Below the pieces are notes generated by a model, which saw nothing but the letters and a program-made list of their open reading frames with translations, was not told the DNA's origin and searched no databases. Below are positions 34,195-46,170 of a DNA stretch of 64,000 nucleotides, one piece after another; the first letter of the stretch is position 1, and every line of letters starts with the position of its first letter. The stretch is from Meghimatium bilineatum (Eukaryota; Mollusca; Gastropoda; Stylommatophora; Philomycidae), in assembly GCA_034231615.1 (NCBI GenBank), contig CM067316.1:28086421-28150420 (forward strand), given 5' to 3'. Position numbers and translations under genes: made by a program.

Positions 34195-35670
34195 TTCAAA
34201 TAGAGAGGATGCTGGTTTACGGGCCTCATTTTGTTGTGAAGTAATCTTTCCAGAATGTAACTCAGGAAGTCTCATACTATCGCGGCACAGCTGACTGTGC
34301 CAGCCGTTGAAGGGGTTTAAAAACAGTTATACACAAGCCTGCATATGACATACTCAAACAAAATTTCTTTGATCAACAACACAGTTCAAACATATTGATG
34401 AAATTGGTCATGGTGTTGAAAGCTTCTTGTGTAATTGTCTACACGCGAACTATTCCACTGGACGAGTAGACGTTACCTGGTAATGAAGCACTATTAATGA
34501 CATATGTTCGTTTCGTTATGGGCCAAGAAATTAATAATCCACTAAGAACTGCTCTTTGTGAGAACTATGGCAACAGAGGCGAATTAATAGTCATTGTCTT
34601 GAAATTATTTGATTGAATAAATGATTCCTTTATCAAATATAATATCGACAGCAGCAAATGGAGCACCTGCCGTCTTTGGTTGCTATCGCAGTTTTTTGAG
34701 AAATTTAAAAAAATATATACCAGAGGTATTTGCATTTCACTGCATCATTCATGGACAATATTTAGTAGCTAAGTATGTGAGTGTCAGATTGAACTATTCT
34801 CTTCAATTCGTCATTAACGCAGCAAACAAGATTCGCAGCAGCGCGTTGAATTCTAGGTTATTTGTACAGTTGAATGAAGAAAATGATGATGACTTTTATC
34901 AATTACTCCATCACAGTGACGTACGCTTGCTCTAGAAAGGATTATATACTACAAGATTATTTTCATTTTGTTAGACCGTTTACAGTTATTGGATGCTGAA
35001 GATCCTATTTTGAAAGGAGAATTTAATCAAACGGAAACCATACATTACGTATTTAATAGATATGTTTACAAAATGTAATGAGATTAACTTGCAGTTATAG
35101 GGTGACAGTCTAAATTTAATAAAATACAAATTTTATCAGTGAAATTTCTCTTGCTAGAATGAATCTCATGAAGCAAAACATTGAACGGCGTCAATTGTCC
35201 TAGTTTCTAAAATGTCACAGACAAACGTCCAGGATTGTGGCATTTTGATCTACATTTAACATTTAAATGTTCTTCACACAGACTGAAAAACCAAGTGCAC
35301 TGGTGACTGATGACACAACGGATTATCAATCCATACATTTGCATCGAAGAATCGTATGTCATATTAAAAGAAGGGCTGATAGGAACAAGCACGAACGTAG
35401 AACTTAACGTGCAGTTCAGAAAGAGGCATCGGTAGTTCTGGCTTCAGAAAGATATACATGTTGCTTATCTCGCAAAATGGGCACCGGAAAAAAAGATTTT
35501 GATAGATGTTTTATCTTATTACCTCGTGGAAATGGGTCTCAGGGCGGTTACCAATCTTCTTATGATAAAAAGAAATTAGACGTGAAGATTTAAGACTATA
35601 CCTCACTAATATGAAGAAAATATTGAACACTTGCTAGCAGAGCATCAGGTTCATCTCTCTCATTAAGAGC
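34195..35670 (+). pseudogene. hAT transposase remnant, ZBED5/DUF4371-like
   Basis: Collinear pieces of a hAT-superfamily transposase of the type also found in ZBED5- and SCAND3-like domesticated proteins. In order: EDAGLRASF (about 34207), IDEIGHGVESFLCN (about 34397), the best open frame 34621-34935 with IPLSNIISTAANGAPAVFGC, FAFHCIIHGQYLVAKY, NKIRSSALNSRLF and LNEENDDDF, then TYLIDMFTKCNEINLQL (about 35050), ARMNLMKQNIERRQLS (about 35155) and the C-terminal dimerisation region LSYYLVEMGLRAVTNLL (about 35510-35560), ending VHLSH near 35662. Stops and frameshifts are spread throughout, and the N-terminal BED finger was not found. An aataaa signal lies at 35762. Decay argues for a pseudogene rather than a domesticated gene. 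Confidence 0.85.
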
Positions 35671-36000
35671 ATTATTTGTGTATTAATTTTGTGTAAGAAT
35701 TACTATGATCTGATTTGTTTCTTTCAAAATTCGAATACTTATTTGTATTGTGTATCTTCTCAATAAAGGTATGAATAAAAAATTGTACATGTTCGTCTTT
35801 TTTTTTTACAATTGTCCACTCTACAGAGCAAAAATAAAATACAAAATATCAAAGTGAGCAACAATGTGCCAGCTGTCAAAAACACAGTTTAAGTGAATAT
35901 ATTTAGGTAATTACAACAAAACATTGGACAAGGCGAACCTATACCTGAAGTCATGGAGGCACCAATCACAATGAGAGAACTATAGCATGCAATACCCAAA

Positions 36001-37044
36001 TTGAAAATGAAAAAGTCCCCTGGAACTGATGGAGTGTCCAATGAAATGATTAGAAACCTGGGAATTGCAGCAAGAGCAAAGCTACTGCAGATCTTTAACA
36101 CAAGCTGGTCCACAGGTAATGTACCACAGGCGTGGAGAGAATCAATAATGATACCACTCCTCAAATCAGGAAAAGATGGCAACACAGTCTCCAACTACAG
36201 GCCCATCAGCCTCACAAGCTGTCTATGCAAAACAATGGAACGCATTATCAATCTTAGGATGCAGTGGTACCTTGAAAGTGAAAACCTTCTGGTATCACAG
36301 CAAGCAGGTTTCAGACAGTGCTACTCTACTAAAGATCAGGCAACCTACCTCTGTCAAGAGATTGAGGATGCCTCCCAAGATAAGAAACTGGTACTAGCAG
36401 CATGGATAGACCTCAGGAAAGCATTTGATAAGGTCTGGAAAGAAGGGCTCCTAAAGAAATTGCGAAATTGCAAGGTTAGCTCAAGAATGTACAAATGGGT
36501 AAAAGCATACCTGCATAATAGAAGAGCCACGGTACAATTAGATGGTCGAAAGAGCAAGAAAGTTCTACTGCGTCATGGAGTCCCCCAGGGAGGAGTCCTG
36601 TCACCCACACTTTTCTTGGTTTACATCAATGACCTAGTTGCTGAACTACCACATGGGATCAAAGTGGCAATGTATGCTGACGACCTGGTGATCTGGTGTA
36701 CGGAAGAACATGCGATCGTGGCCACTAAACAAATACAAAGAGCTATCGATGCCCTAACCGTATGGGCTAATAGATGGTGCGTCAGCATTAACACAGATAA
36801 GTGCAGCACTACACTCTTTACCCTCTCACAAAAACAAAAAGCCGGTCATATAAAAATAGATGGAGAGCTCTTGAAAGAAGACAAACAACCCACATACCTC
36901 GGAGTTACTTTTGATGATAAACTGATATGGAAGCAGCATATAAACAAAGCAACAACAAAAGCCAGGAGGAAGTTAGCTATCCTGAGAAAACTAAGTGGAA
37001 CCACATGGGGAGCCAGTGGGAATATACTCAGTAAAGTTTACTAG
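36001..37044 (+). pseudogene. LINE A reverse transcriptase domain
   Basis: A 347-codon open frame carries nearly the whole RT domain: KMKKSPGTDGVSNEMIRN, YRPISLTSCLCKTMERI, QAGFRQCYSTKDQATYL, AWIDLRKAFDKVWK (first catalytic Asp), GVPQGGVLSPTLFLVYINDL, MYADDLVIW with the YADD at 36672-36683, and TYLGVTFDDKLIWKQH. It starts mid-protein. The first stop (tag, 37042-37044) replaces the glutamine found in copy B, and a second stop follows near 37108. The RT domain itself looks intact although the element cannot make a complete protein. Confidence 0.9.
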
Positions 37045-37329
37045 CAAGGCATAAGACCACACATGGAATATGGATCAGCTGCGTGGTGTCCTGCATCAAA
37101 CACCACATAACAAGATCTAGATAAAGTGCAAAACCAGGCACTTAGAATAATGTTGGTAGCAATGAAATCAACACCCATAGCAGAGATGCAGAAAATGGTA
37201 AGAATGCAAACACTTGGCGAACGCAGAGACACAACAGTACTAATTCAGGCAGAAAAGTTTCAGTGTATGCCAAGTCATCCAATGAAGGAAAGATTCCAAA
37301 ATCTAGCAATGGGACGACTGACCTACCTG

Positions 37330-38270
37330 AAGTTGACAGACCCTTAAAGGCATGTACCAGAACAAACCCCGTGGCGTGAAAGGCATGGAATGCCAATATA
37401 CATTCAGACCCATGTGAAAGGAATACTAAGCGAGGACGAACAGAACAGTGTGCAGCGAAGGACAGTCACCCTCAGTTTCCTGGATGAGGAATATCCACAA
37501 GATATATAGGTCAGAGTATACACAAATGGGTCAGCACAGAATGCCGTGAGGAATGGAGGTGCAGGTGTATACATAGAATATCCACACAAGCCTAGAGATA
37601 CAATCAGAACACCGACAGGAAAATTCTGCAATAATTATGATGCAGAAATCCAGGCAATTAGTGTGGCAGCTAAAAACTGCTGAACTCCAACTCTGACCTA
37701 CAGCCTGTGGTATTCCTGACAGATGCACGTTCTGTGCTTCAAGCTCTCCAGTCTGGAAAACTAACAGACTTGAAAAAACTACTTAGCGAATTGTCTTTTC
37801 AGTATAGGGTAACCATGCAGTGGATACCCTCTCACTGTGGAATACCAGGAAAAAAAGCAGACCAACTGGCTAAGGAAGGTGCTGCCGAAGACCAACCTGA
37901 TATACCAATCACCTACCATCAGAAAAAACAGATGATAAAGTCAATAAGAAAGCCTCAAACACCAACACAAGATGACTATCATATTATGAACAGACTAGAA
38001 CAAGTTATAATTCTACGTCTCAGAACAGGACACAACAGACTCCGCAGTCACATGTATAAAAAGTTCAAGATTGGCAACACGGCCATGTGTACATGTGGAC
38101 AGGCAGCACAGAGTGGTGCCAAACATATACTTCAAGAGTGTTCTGAGCATGAAACGCTGAGGCAGACATATTGGCCAGAGGAAACAACACTGGAATCAAA
38201 ACTCTATTGGACACTGTATGAACTACAAAAGACAGTTAGTTTTATTAAGGAGACAGAATTACAGATATAG
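37330..38270 (+). pseudogene. LINE A RNase H and C-terminal region
   Basis: Continuation of copy A in shifting frames. RNase H shows VYTNGSAQNAVRNGGAGV, where the codon at 37525-37527 gives asparagine in place of the usual first catalytic aspartate, then NYDAEIQAISVAA with the glutamate, LTDARSVLQALQS with the next aspartate, and QWIPSHCGIPGKKADQLA. The frame 37707-38270 continues through a knuckle-like CTCGQAAQSGAKHILQEC to the end. A stop precedes the first motif (tag at 37507). The open frame starting at 37707 lacks the N-terminal part of the fold. Confidence 0.85.
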
Positions 38271-38314
38271 ACATGTTTCAAGTGAACGAAATAAGAAGAA
38301 GAAGGTAAATACAA

Positions 38315-38590
38315 TATTTACCAAGCAGATATACTCACTGCTCTACGTGAGTCCTCACAATCAGAGGAATTCGAGATGAATAAGCATGAGTCATTATCAA
38401 GAATGCAAGAATTGGGAGTGAGTATGGGCGTGGCCCGATGAGAACCCCTGACAAAGATTTCAAAAAGAGTAGTGAACCAACAAAGAACCGGAACAGTCAG
38501 CCGTTATACTCTGAGAGATTTACTGACACGGATATCGGAGCACCTATGGACGTATCCGGTGTGCGAAGATGATAAACAACACACCTAATA
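38315..38590 (+). pseudogene. LINE C-terminal fragment (K4)
   Basis: Matches the end of the K3 copy at 61980-62260: EEFEMNKHESLSRMQELGVS, MGVAR, then RTGTVSRYTLRDLLTRI and HLWTYPVC. It starts right after the target duplication of copy A and has frameshifts. No upstream part of this element remains on the other side of copy A. Confidence 0.7.
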
Positions 38591-38659
38591 CCTAATACAA
38601 TATTAAGAAGGAATGGAAAAAAGAAAATCAGGAAGGGGTCTACAGGGTATAAAAGTCTG

Positions 38660-39450
38660 GGAACCCATGTACTAGAAGAATAAAATAGCAGTTAGCTAAA
38701 CACTAATATAATATAGTATAAGTTATCTATATAAGGTGGAAGCCAAATAAAAACTTGCAGAATAATGTGGGAGACAACTAAAAATTATTTGAATAAAGTG
38801 AAAGCTAACTAAAACATTAACATAATAAAATGAAAGATAGGTTAAATCACGAGTAGGAAAAAGTGAAAGATAACTAAAACAATAGTATAATAAAGTGCAA
38901 GATAGCTAACTCACTAGTAGAATAGAGTAGGAAATAGCTACACCACTAGTGAAATAAAGTGTAAGCTAGCTACAACAATAGTACAATAAAGTTATGCTGG
39001 CTAAAATACTAGTAGAATAGTGAAAGCAAGATAGACACTAAGTAGAATAAAGCGATAGGTAGTTAAAACACTGACAGAATGAAGTTGAAGCTAGTTATCT
39101 CTTGTAGAATGCAGTGAAAGCTAGCTGAAACACTAGCAGAATAAAGTGGTATCTATCTAAACACTAGTAGAATAAAGATAAAGTTACCTAACCACTGGTA
39201 GGGTAAAGTGAAAGCTACCTAAACACCAGTAGAATAAAGTGACAGCTACCTAAACACCAGTAGAATGAAGTGAAAGGTAGCTAAACACCTTTATAATAAA
39301 GATAAAGTTACCTAACCACCGGTAGAATAAAGTGACAGCTACCTAAACACGAGTAGAATAATGTGAATGCTAGCTACACCACTAGTTGACTAAAGTGAAA
39401 GCTAGCTAAATGCTAGTAGAATATAGTTAAGGTTGGCTATCAGTATCAGA
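38660..39450. repeat. Degenerate 31-bp minisatellite, about 25 copies
   Basis: Units near actagtagaataaagtgaaa plus gctagctaaac, with many substitutions and small indels. Its sequence is unrelated to the homogeneous 31-bp array at 30486. Confidence 0.8.
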
Positions 39451-39825
39451 CAACTTAGTTCTAGGGAAAATGCTAAAGTGAAATTAGTGGTACTGTAGAA
39501 CCGATGTCATGTTAGTGAATTCTCTGAAATGCGACGAATAGTAAGTAAAATACGCTATAAATACTGTGTTCAATTAATAAGAAAAAAAATGCTTTCATAG
39601 ATATACAGTTTTTATGATAACTAATTTATCGTGTGAAGGATTTAAACGTATTGCATATAAGCCAATGGCTTAAATCTAATCATGTTTATAACTCTTTTCA
39701 GACTGTATGAACACATGTCAAGATTAACATGTACAAATTATGTTCTCATCCGATGAGATTAATATTTAAACATACATGATGTTTTGCATGTCAAAGCTAG
39801 CATGCTATGTCTTGTATACATTCTC
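39451..39825. other. Unassigned sequence
   Basis: No gene or element recognised. Confidence 0.4.
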
Positions 39826-39829
39826 ATAA

Positions 39830-40120
39830 CTGTCAAGCTCATAACTCATAACATTCACAGAGCTCTTAGTCATACGCATTGCTTGTAAATAGAAGCCCTA
39901 GATTGTACCGTTTACAGATACTGCCTGCAGACATGGACTCTCGATTGGAACATTATTACACACATCTTGTATATAGAGGCCTAGATTGTAACTTTTACAC
40001 ACACAAGACATGATACCTAGTTACACGCATGTCATATAGACAGGCGCTACTAGATTGGAAATTTTAAAACACACAACTAGTAGATAGGGGCCTATATTTA
40101 AAAATGTACACATGTAACAT
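39830..40120. repeat. Degenerate tandem repeat, about 60-80-bp units
   Basis: Blocks like tatatagaggcctagattgt and ttttacacacac recur with irregular spacing, four or so times. Confidence 0.5.
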
Positions 40121-40945
40121 CGTGAAGTTACTACTCATGCCTTGAAACTTCAAGCTGATAAGATCGCATTTATATGTAGTGAGAACTGGTAATTACATGT
40201 ATAAATAATGCACAGAGGCATCAGCATTAGAGGGAAAAACAGAAGAACGGTCATCAAGAAAAGTACAAATGTGGAATAAAGTAAAGATTAGAGAGGCACA
40301 CATTCAGATGTGTTTAAGAGGGATGGGTGTGGGATGGGGTGGGGGAGAATGATGATGATAAGAGAGGAAATTTGTAGACATTTAGTCAAGAAACGTAATA
40401 CAAGAGTATTGCTCGCAGGGAAAATAATACAGATCATTTGGGAAAAGAGGGATGCGTGAACACATTATTACTTATTTAAGTCAGAGGCTTTACATTTAAA
40501 AAACATTTTCATTTCCAAAACAGTTTCTTCTCATGAAAAAAAAATGGTTTTATAAAACCAGATTGCTATTATAAAATCAGATTGCTATGATAAAACCAGA
40601 TACAATGAGTATTATTGTTCGAACAATCTGTCATCCCCAAAACAAATAAAACATACCACTGTTGTAAACAGAATGTCTATCTCCTCTTTATGACCTTTGT
40701 TTTTATCCACTACCTAGAAATGCACATAACACCATGACGTATTGTGTATGAATATTACCAACAACTACGACACACACATTTATCAAATATGCAGCTGTAC
40801 AGAATGGAAAAGTGTTTAAACAGGTCGCAGTTCTCGCAACGTTTATATTTAGGAAAAGAGGGTTTGATACAAGAACTCACGCACAAGTATTAAAGTAAAA
40901 TAGGACATTACGTAACCTTCAGGAGGTAAGCTATACAATTTCATC
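40121..40945. other. Unassigned sequence
   Basis: Contains a short 17-bp triplication (aaaaccagattgctat-type, about 40553-40603). No gene seen. Confidence 0.4.
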
Positions 40946-40946
40946 T

Positions 40947-41050
40947 AGCTGTACTCAAAGTCAATAGGGAATGATACAAAAATGCATTCAGCTGTACTCA
41001 AAGTCAATAGGGAATGATACAAAAATGCATTCAGCTGTACTCAAAGCCAG
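40947..41050. repeat. 43-bp tandem repeat, 2.4 copies
   Basis: Units starting agctgtactcaaagtcaata begin at 40947 and 40990 and are identical over the full 43 bp. A third is partial. Confidence 0.9.
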
Positions 41051-41187
41051 AAAATATAATCTTGTAAACATATAGTTTAGTAATAAAAGAAAAAAAAACA
41101 GAAACAAAATATGACATGGCTATGTTAATTTCATTTGATCATGCGGTTTCTCTCAAAGAGTACTATATATCGGTCAGATCCATTGAC

Positions 41188-41399
41188 TTGTCATTCAATA
41201 CAGTGGTATAACATGTCAGCCTATTTGCTCTCTCACTGCATTGTCATTCGGTACAGTGGTATAACATGTCAGTCTATTTGCTCTCTCACTGCATTGTCAT
41301 TCGGTACAGTGGTATAACATGTCAGTCTATATGTTCTCTCACTGCATTGTCATTCGTTATAGTGGTATAATATGTCAGTCTGTTTGCTCTCTCATTGCC
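41188..41399. repeat. 53-bp minisatellite, four copies
   Basis: Units starting ttgtcattcggtacagtggt begin at 41188, 41241, 41294 and 41347, an exact period of 53. Confidence 0.9.
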
Positions 41400-42450
41400 C
41401 AGATCACCAGGCACAGAAGTAAATGTAGCCCCTTCCGACTCTGACCTCCCCGCAGCATCAAGCCAACTTTCACGAACATAGACCGCTTATATTTTCTCCA
41501 TCATGCGCATTAGATAGCGGAAAATGCAGATAAGAGTTGCACTCTGTTTGCCTATCCAGTCCAAGACCATGCTCGCTTCCATAATTCCCATTGTCATGCT
41601 ACTTGTAGTTACAGCGATACTTCCCCTCTCCTCTCTAATAGTCTTCCCTACACACTGCCCTGTGAAGGTCTACGAACTACGTACATGTCTAACAACATAA
41701 CTTCAGTATATAAATTATTTGTAGAGTATTTTACTTACAATTCGTTGTATTTCAGAGAATTCAATAACCTGACATCGGTTCTCCTATAGTACCACTAATT
41801 ACACTTTAGGATTTTCCAAATAACTAAGTTGACCGATAAGGTACATAACCACAGCACCATCAATGGATTACTCACTGATCAATGCCTGCACATCAGGTGC
41901 AGCAGCAATATGACACCTCTTCATACATTCTTTATCAAGAGTAATCATGTAACATTACTGGAATCAGAGGTCACATCACGTGACAAGGTTCCAACTTTTT
42001 AATAGTATGCGTAATTTCATACAGTTTCTGTGACTAGGAGACTAAAAATACGTAACTTCTGCTGCCAATGAATCGATCTACGCGCAACGCAGTGAGAGGC
42101 CCCCATCCTCAGGGTCAGCAGGGGGGGGGGGCTTTCAGAGCGCTACCTGCAGAACCATGAATTCGGAGAGTTATGCGTTTTTAGCGAAATTGTATTTCGT
42201 TAAATAATATAATAATCTGTTCCGCTAAAATGTGGCCACTGATTCCCGTAATGAACTGGTATCGCTACCCGAAAGGAAGTATGGCAATCAACGGGAATAA
42301 GTATCCATGCCGCATCCTCCAGCGAGCATACACTTTGTATTACTTTCTCAGCACGCCCCGCCCACGACTTTCCTATCTTGACTAAAATTTACACTATATT
42401 TCAGAACTCAGGTACTGCCCTTTTATTATTAATAAAGATGGTGATTCCTT
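41400..42450. other. Unassigned sequence
   Basis: No gene or element recognised. There is a poly-G run near 42121. Confidence 0.4.
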
Positions 42451-42454
42451 GTCC

Positions 42455-42640
42455 ATGTCCAGCATAAGAGAGCTGAGCTTAAAAAGTGGCGTGGCAAGAC
42501 ATAAACATGTTCAGCAAAGAATATTTGTTAACCAACAGAGAACTGGAACAGTCAATAACCGAGCAATGGCCGATATACTCGAGGGGGGAGGGGATATCGG
42601 ATCATCTATGGACGTGTCATGTGTATAGTTATGATGAGCT
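42455..42640 (+). pseudogene. LINE C-terminal fragment (K5)
   Basis: Short, strongly decayed relative of K3 and K4. It shares the aaccaacagagaactggaac region and the gatatcggatcatctatgga end. Translation gives NQQRTGTVNN in one frame. Confidence 0.5.
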
Positions 42641-43460
42641 CTCGACTAACTAATTAACATGGATATATTGTCCAGGTCATGTACGAATCAGAGACAAGAG
42701 AGGTGATACTTAGGCGCGTAAAGCTATGCTGGATTAGTGATAAGAAGAGACATCACTGAGTTGTTTACGGCAACTACCGATGCATTACACCATTACGAAG
42801 AGAAGGTTGGAAGAGAGAATGTACATGCTCAGAGAATTATAGAAATTTGAGTGACCTATGTTTTATACAGAAGTACGTAAAATCGATAGGATATTATATA
42901 ACCTTCATGCAGCAGTTCCCAAAATTGGAAAACGGAGGAAGAACGTCCTCTGGAATGACTCTAAGAACCCACAATAAAAAAACTGACAGGGTCACTGATG
43001 TTATAAACATTTAGATGGCTGACGGAACGAAAAGAACATCAAAATGTGAACGCCATTAATGCCGTGAGGGAACGGAAAGAACAGCACATGGGAATGTTAT
43101 TAGAGCCGTGATGGTGGTTCCAAATCAAGAAGAATCTCTAAATTACATCACGACATAGCAGACTGAGACAATATATTTTCAAGAGGCTAAAGATACCGAT
43201 GACATCTAATAGCACTATGATTGATGTTGCACAACTGCACCAATTGTCGTCATGGTTGATATTCGATGAATTGTCGTGGAAGCTACAGCTTATGTCTTAA
43301 TGTCAACATACACATTAAGTGGAGACTAGTGGAGACTAGTGGAGACTGGTAATCTCAGCAATGCCCTTAAAGCATTGACGTAAACTAGGTTTTCTTGAGA
43401 ATTTACACACGAATTCAGTTAGTGTGATTATTGGGAAGACACAATGGTTAGTTATTGTTT
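42641..43460. other. Unassigned sequence
   Basis: No gene recognised. A 10-bp unit (ggagactagt) is repeated three times near 43321-43350. Confidence 0.4.
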
Positions 43461-43463
43461 ATG

Positions 43464-43660
43464 AACATAAGTCACTGCACACAGGCCAGAACCACATAAG
43501 TCACTGCATACAGACTAAAATCACATAAGTCACAGCACACAGACCAAAATCACATAGGTCACTGCACATAGAGCAGAACCACATAAATCACTGCATACAG
43601 ACTAAAATCACATAAGTCACTGCACACAGACCAAAATCACATATGTCACTGCTCACATAT
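43464..43660. repeat. 29-bp satellite, left arm (87-bp higher-order period)
   Basis: About seven units of cacataagtcactgcacaca plus gaccagaac. The variable end alternates in groups of three, so the variant catacagactaaaa recurs at 43507 and 43594, 87 bp apart. Its last bases (actgctcacatat, 43648-43660) are one arm of the target duplication of LINE B. Confidence 0.9.
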
Positions 43661-43685
43661 CATCATCTTCTTCTTCTTCTTTCGT

Positions 43686-44096
43686 TCACTTGGAACATGT
43701 CCATATCTGTAATTCTGTCTCCTTAATAAAACTCACTGTCTTTTGTAGTTCATACAGTGTCCCATAGAGTTTTGATTCCAGTGTTGTTTCCTCTGGCCAA
43801 TATGTCTGCCTCACCGTTTCATGCTCAGAACACTCTTGAAGTATATGTTTGGCACTCTGTTCTGCCTGTCCACATGTACACATGGCCGTGTTGCCAATCT
43901 TGAACTTTGTATACATGTGACTGCGGAGTCGGTTGTGTCCTGTTCTGAGACGTAGAATTATAACTTGTTCTGGTCTGTTCATAATATGATAGTCATCTTG
44001 TGTTGGTGTTTGTGGCTTTCTTATTGACTTGATCATCTGTTTTTTTCTGATGGTAGGTGATTGGTATATCAGGTTGGTCTTCGGCAGCACCTTCAT
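43686..44096 (-). pseudogene. LINE B C-terminal cysteine region
   Basis: Last frame of copy B: MIKSIRKPQTPTQDDYHIMN, VIILRLRTGHNRLRSHMYTK, a CxC...C knuckle-like TAMCTCGQAEQSAKHILQEC and an end rich in LYELQKTVSFIKE. It nearly matches copy A, which has one extra residue in the knuckle region. A frameshift at about 44040 separates it from the RNase H frame. Confidence 0.85.
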
Positions 44097-44757
44097 TAGC
44101 TAGTTGGTCTGCTTTTTCATTTCCTGGTATTCCACAGTGAGAGGGTATCCACTGCATGGTTACCCTATACTGAAAAGACAATTCGCAAAGTAGTTTTTTC
44201 AAGTCTTTTAGTTTTCCAGACTGGAGAACTTGAAGCACTGACCTTGCATCTGTCAGGAATACCACATGCTGTAGGTCAGAGTTGGAGTTCAGCAGTTTTT
44301 TAGCTGCTACACTAATTGCCTGGATTTCTGCATCATAATTATTGCAGAATTTTCCTGTTGGTGTTCTGATGGTATCTCTAGGCATGTGTGGATATTCTAT
44401 ATATACACCTGCACCTCCATTCCTCACGGCATTCTGTGCTGACCCATTTGTGTATACTCTGACCCATATATCTTGTGGATATTCCTCATCCAGGAAACTG
44501 AGGGCGACTGTCCTTTGCTGCACACTGTTCTGTTCGTCCTCGCTTAGTATTCCTTTCACATGGGTCTGAATGTATATTGGCATTCCATGTCTTTCACTCC
44601 ACGGGGTTTGTTCTAGTACAGGCCTTAAGGGGCTGTCAACTTCAGGTAGGTCTGTAAGTTGTCTGCGTAGTCGTTTAGCTTGATGCATAAAGCTGCTTCT
44701 TTTCAGTCGTCCCATTGCTAGATTTTGGAATCTTTCCTTCATTGGGTGACTTGGCAA
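43993..44757 (-). pseudogene. LINE B RNase H domain
   Basis: A 254-codon frame carries the full RNase H fold: VRVYTNGSAQNAVRNGGAGV, NYDAEIQAISVAAKKLL, HVVFLTDARSVLQVLQS and QWIPSHCGIPGNEKADQLAN. The glutamate, middle aspartate, histidine and last aspartate are present, but the first acidic position is asparagine (codon on the minus strand at 44448-44446), the same change as in copy A. The first methionine is not a natural start; the frame continues the polyprotein. Confidence 0.9.
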
Positions 44758-45374
44758 ACTTTCCTGCCTGAATTAGTACTGTTGTGTCTCTGCGTTCGCC
44801 AAGTGTTTGCATTCTTAGCATTTTTCAATGCTCCCAACATTATTCTAAGTGCCTGGTTTTGCACTTTATCTAGATCTTGTAATGTGGTGTTTGATGCAGA
44901 ATACCATGCAGCAGAACCATATTCCAGGTGTGGTCTTATGCCTTGTTGGTAAACTTTACTGACTATATTCCCACTGGCTGCCCATGTGGTTCCACTTAGT
45001 TTTCTCAGGATATCTAACTTCCTCCTGGCTTTTGTTGTTGCTTTGTTTATGTGCTGCTTCCATATCAGTTTATCATCAAAAGTAACTCCGAGGTATGTGG
45101 GTTGTTTGTCTTCTTTCAAGAGTTCTCCATCTATTTTGATATGACCAGCTTTTTGTTTTGGTGAGAGGGTAAAGAGTGTAGTGCTGCACTTATCTGTGTT
45201 AATGCTGACGCACCATCTATTAGCCCATAAGGTTAGAGCATCGATAGCTCTTTGTATTTGTGTAGTGACCACTGTCGCATGTTCTTCTGTGCACCATATC
45301 ACCAGGTCGTCAGCATACATTGCCACTTTGATCTCATGTGGTAGTTCAGCAACTAGGTCATTGATGTAAACCAA
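44739..45374 (-). pseudogene. LINE B RT domain, second half
   Basis: From VYINDLVAELPHEIKVAMYA through the catalytic YADD (45307-45318) to TYLGVTFDDKLIWKQH and KVYQQGIRPHLEYGSAAW. Copy A has a stop where this copy keeps QQG. The frame is lost near 44830, shortly before the RNase H frame takes over. Confidence 0.9.
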
Positions 45375-46036
45375 GAAAAGTGTGGGTGACAGGACTCCTC
45401 CCTGGTGACTCCATGACGCAGTAGAACTTTCTTGCTCTTGCGACCATCTAATTGTACCGTGGCTCTTCTATTATGCAGGTATGCTTTTACCCATTTGTAC
45501 ATTCTTGAGCTAACCATGCAATTTCGCAATTTCTTTAGGAGCGCTTCTTTCCAGACCTTATCAAATGCTTTTCTGAGGTCTATCCATGCTGCTAGTACCA
45601 GTTTCTTATCTTGGAAGGCATCCTCAATCTCTTGGGAGAGGTAAGTTGCCTGATCTTCAGTAGAGTAGCACTGTCTGAAACCTGCGTGATGTGATACCAG
45701 AAGGTTTTCACATTCAAGGTACCACTGCATCTTAAGATTGATAATGCGTTCTGTTGTTTTACATAGACAGCTTGTGAGGCTGATGGGCCTGTAGTTGGAG
45801 ACTGTGTTGCCATCTTTTCCTGATTTGAGGAGTGGTATCATTATTGCTTCTCTCCACGCATGTGGTACATTACCTGTCGACCAGCTTGTGTTAAAGATCT
45901 GCAGTAGCTTTGCTCTTGCTGCAATTCCCAGGTTTCTAATCATTTCATTGGACACTCCATCAGCTCCAGGGGACTTTTTCATTTTCAATTTGGATATTGC
46001 ATGCTCCAGTTCCCTTATTGTGATTGGTGCCTCCAT
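45353..46036 (-). pseudogene. LINE B RT domain, first half
   Basis: From KMKKSPGADGVSNEMIRN to AWIDLRKAFDKVWK and KKVLLRHGV. A one-base loss near 45405 relative to copy A (accagg for cccccagg) breaks the frame in the middle of the GVPQGG motif, so the open frame ends out of phase. Confidence 0.9.
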
Positions 46037-46170
46037 GACTTCAGGTATAGGTTCGCCTTGTCCAATGTTTTGATGGTTCTCTCGAACCTCCTGTTGTTTG
46101 TCAGGGCTGACTTTTATGTTATTGTCTTCTGCAAAGGAATCTGCAAAATAATCAGCTGCATGTTTACCTG

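Larger units (their letters stand above)
35917..38302 (+). mobile_element. 5'-truncated LINE copy A with 12-bp target duplication
   Basis: A LINE of the same family as copy B (43661-47621) that begins abruptly in the linker just before the RT domain. It is bounded by aggtaattacaa (35905-35916) and aggtaaatacaa (38303-38314), one mismatch in 12, which sets both edges. The 3' end is a short aagaagaagaag-type tail after the last codons. The endonuclease half is missing, the usual result of incomplete reverse transcription. It landed between the hAT remnant and a K-family LINE tail. Confidence 0.85.
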
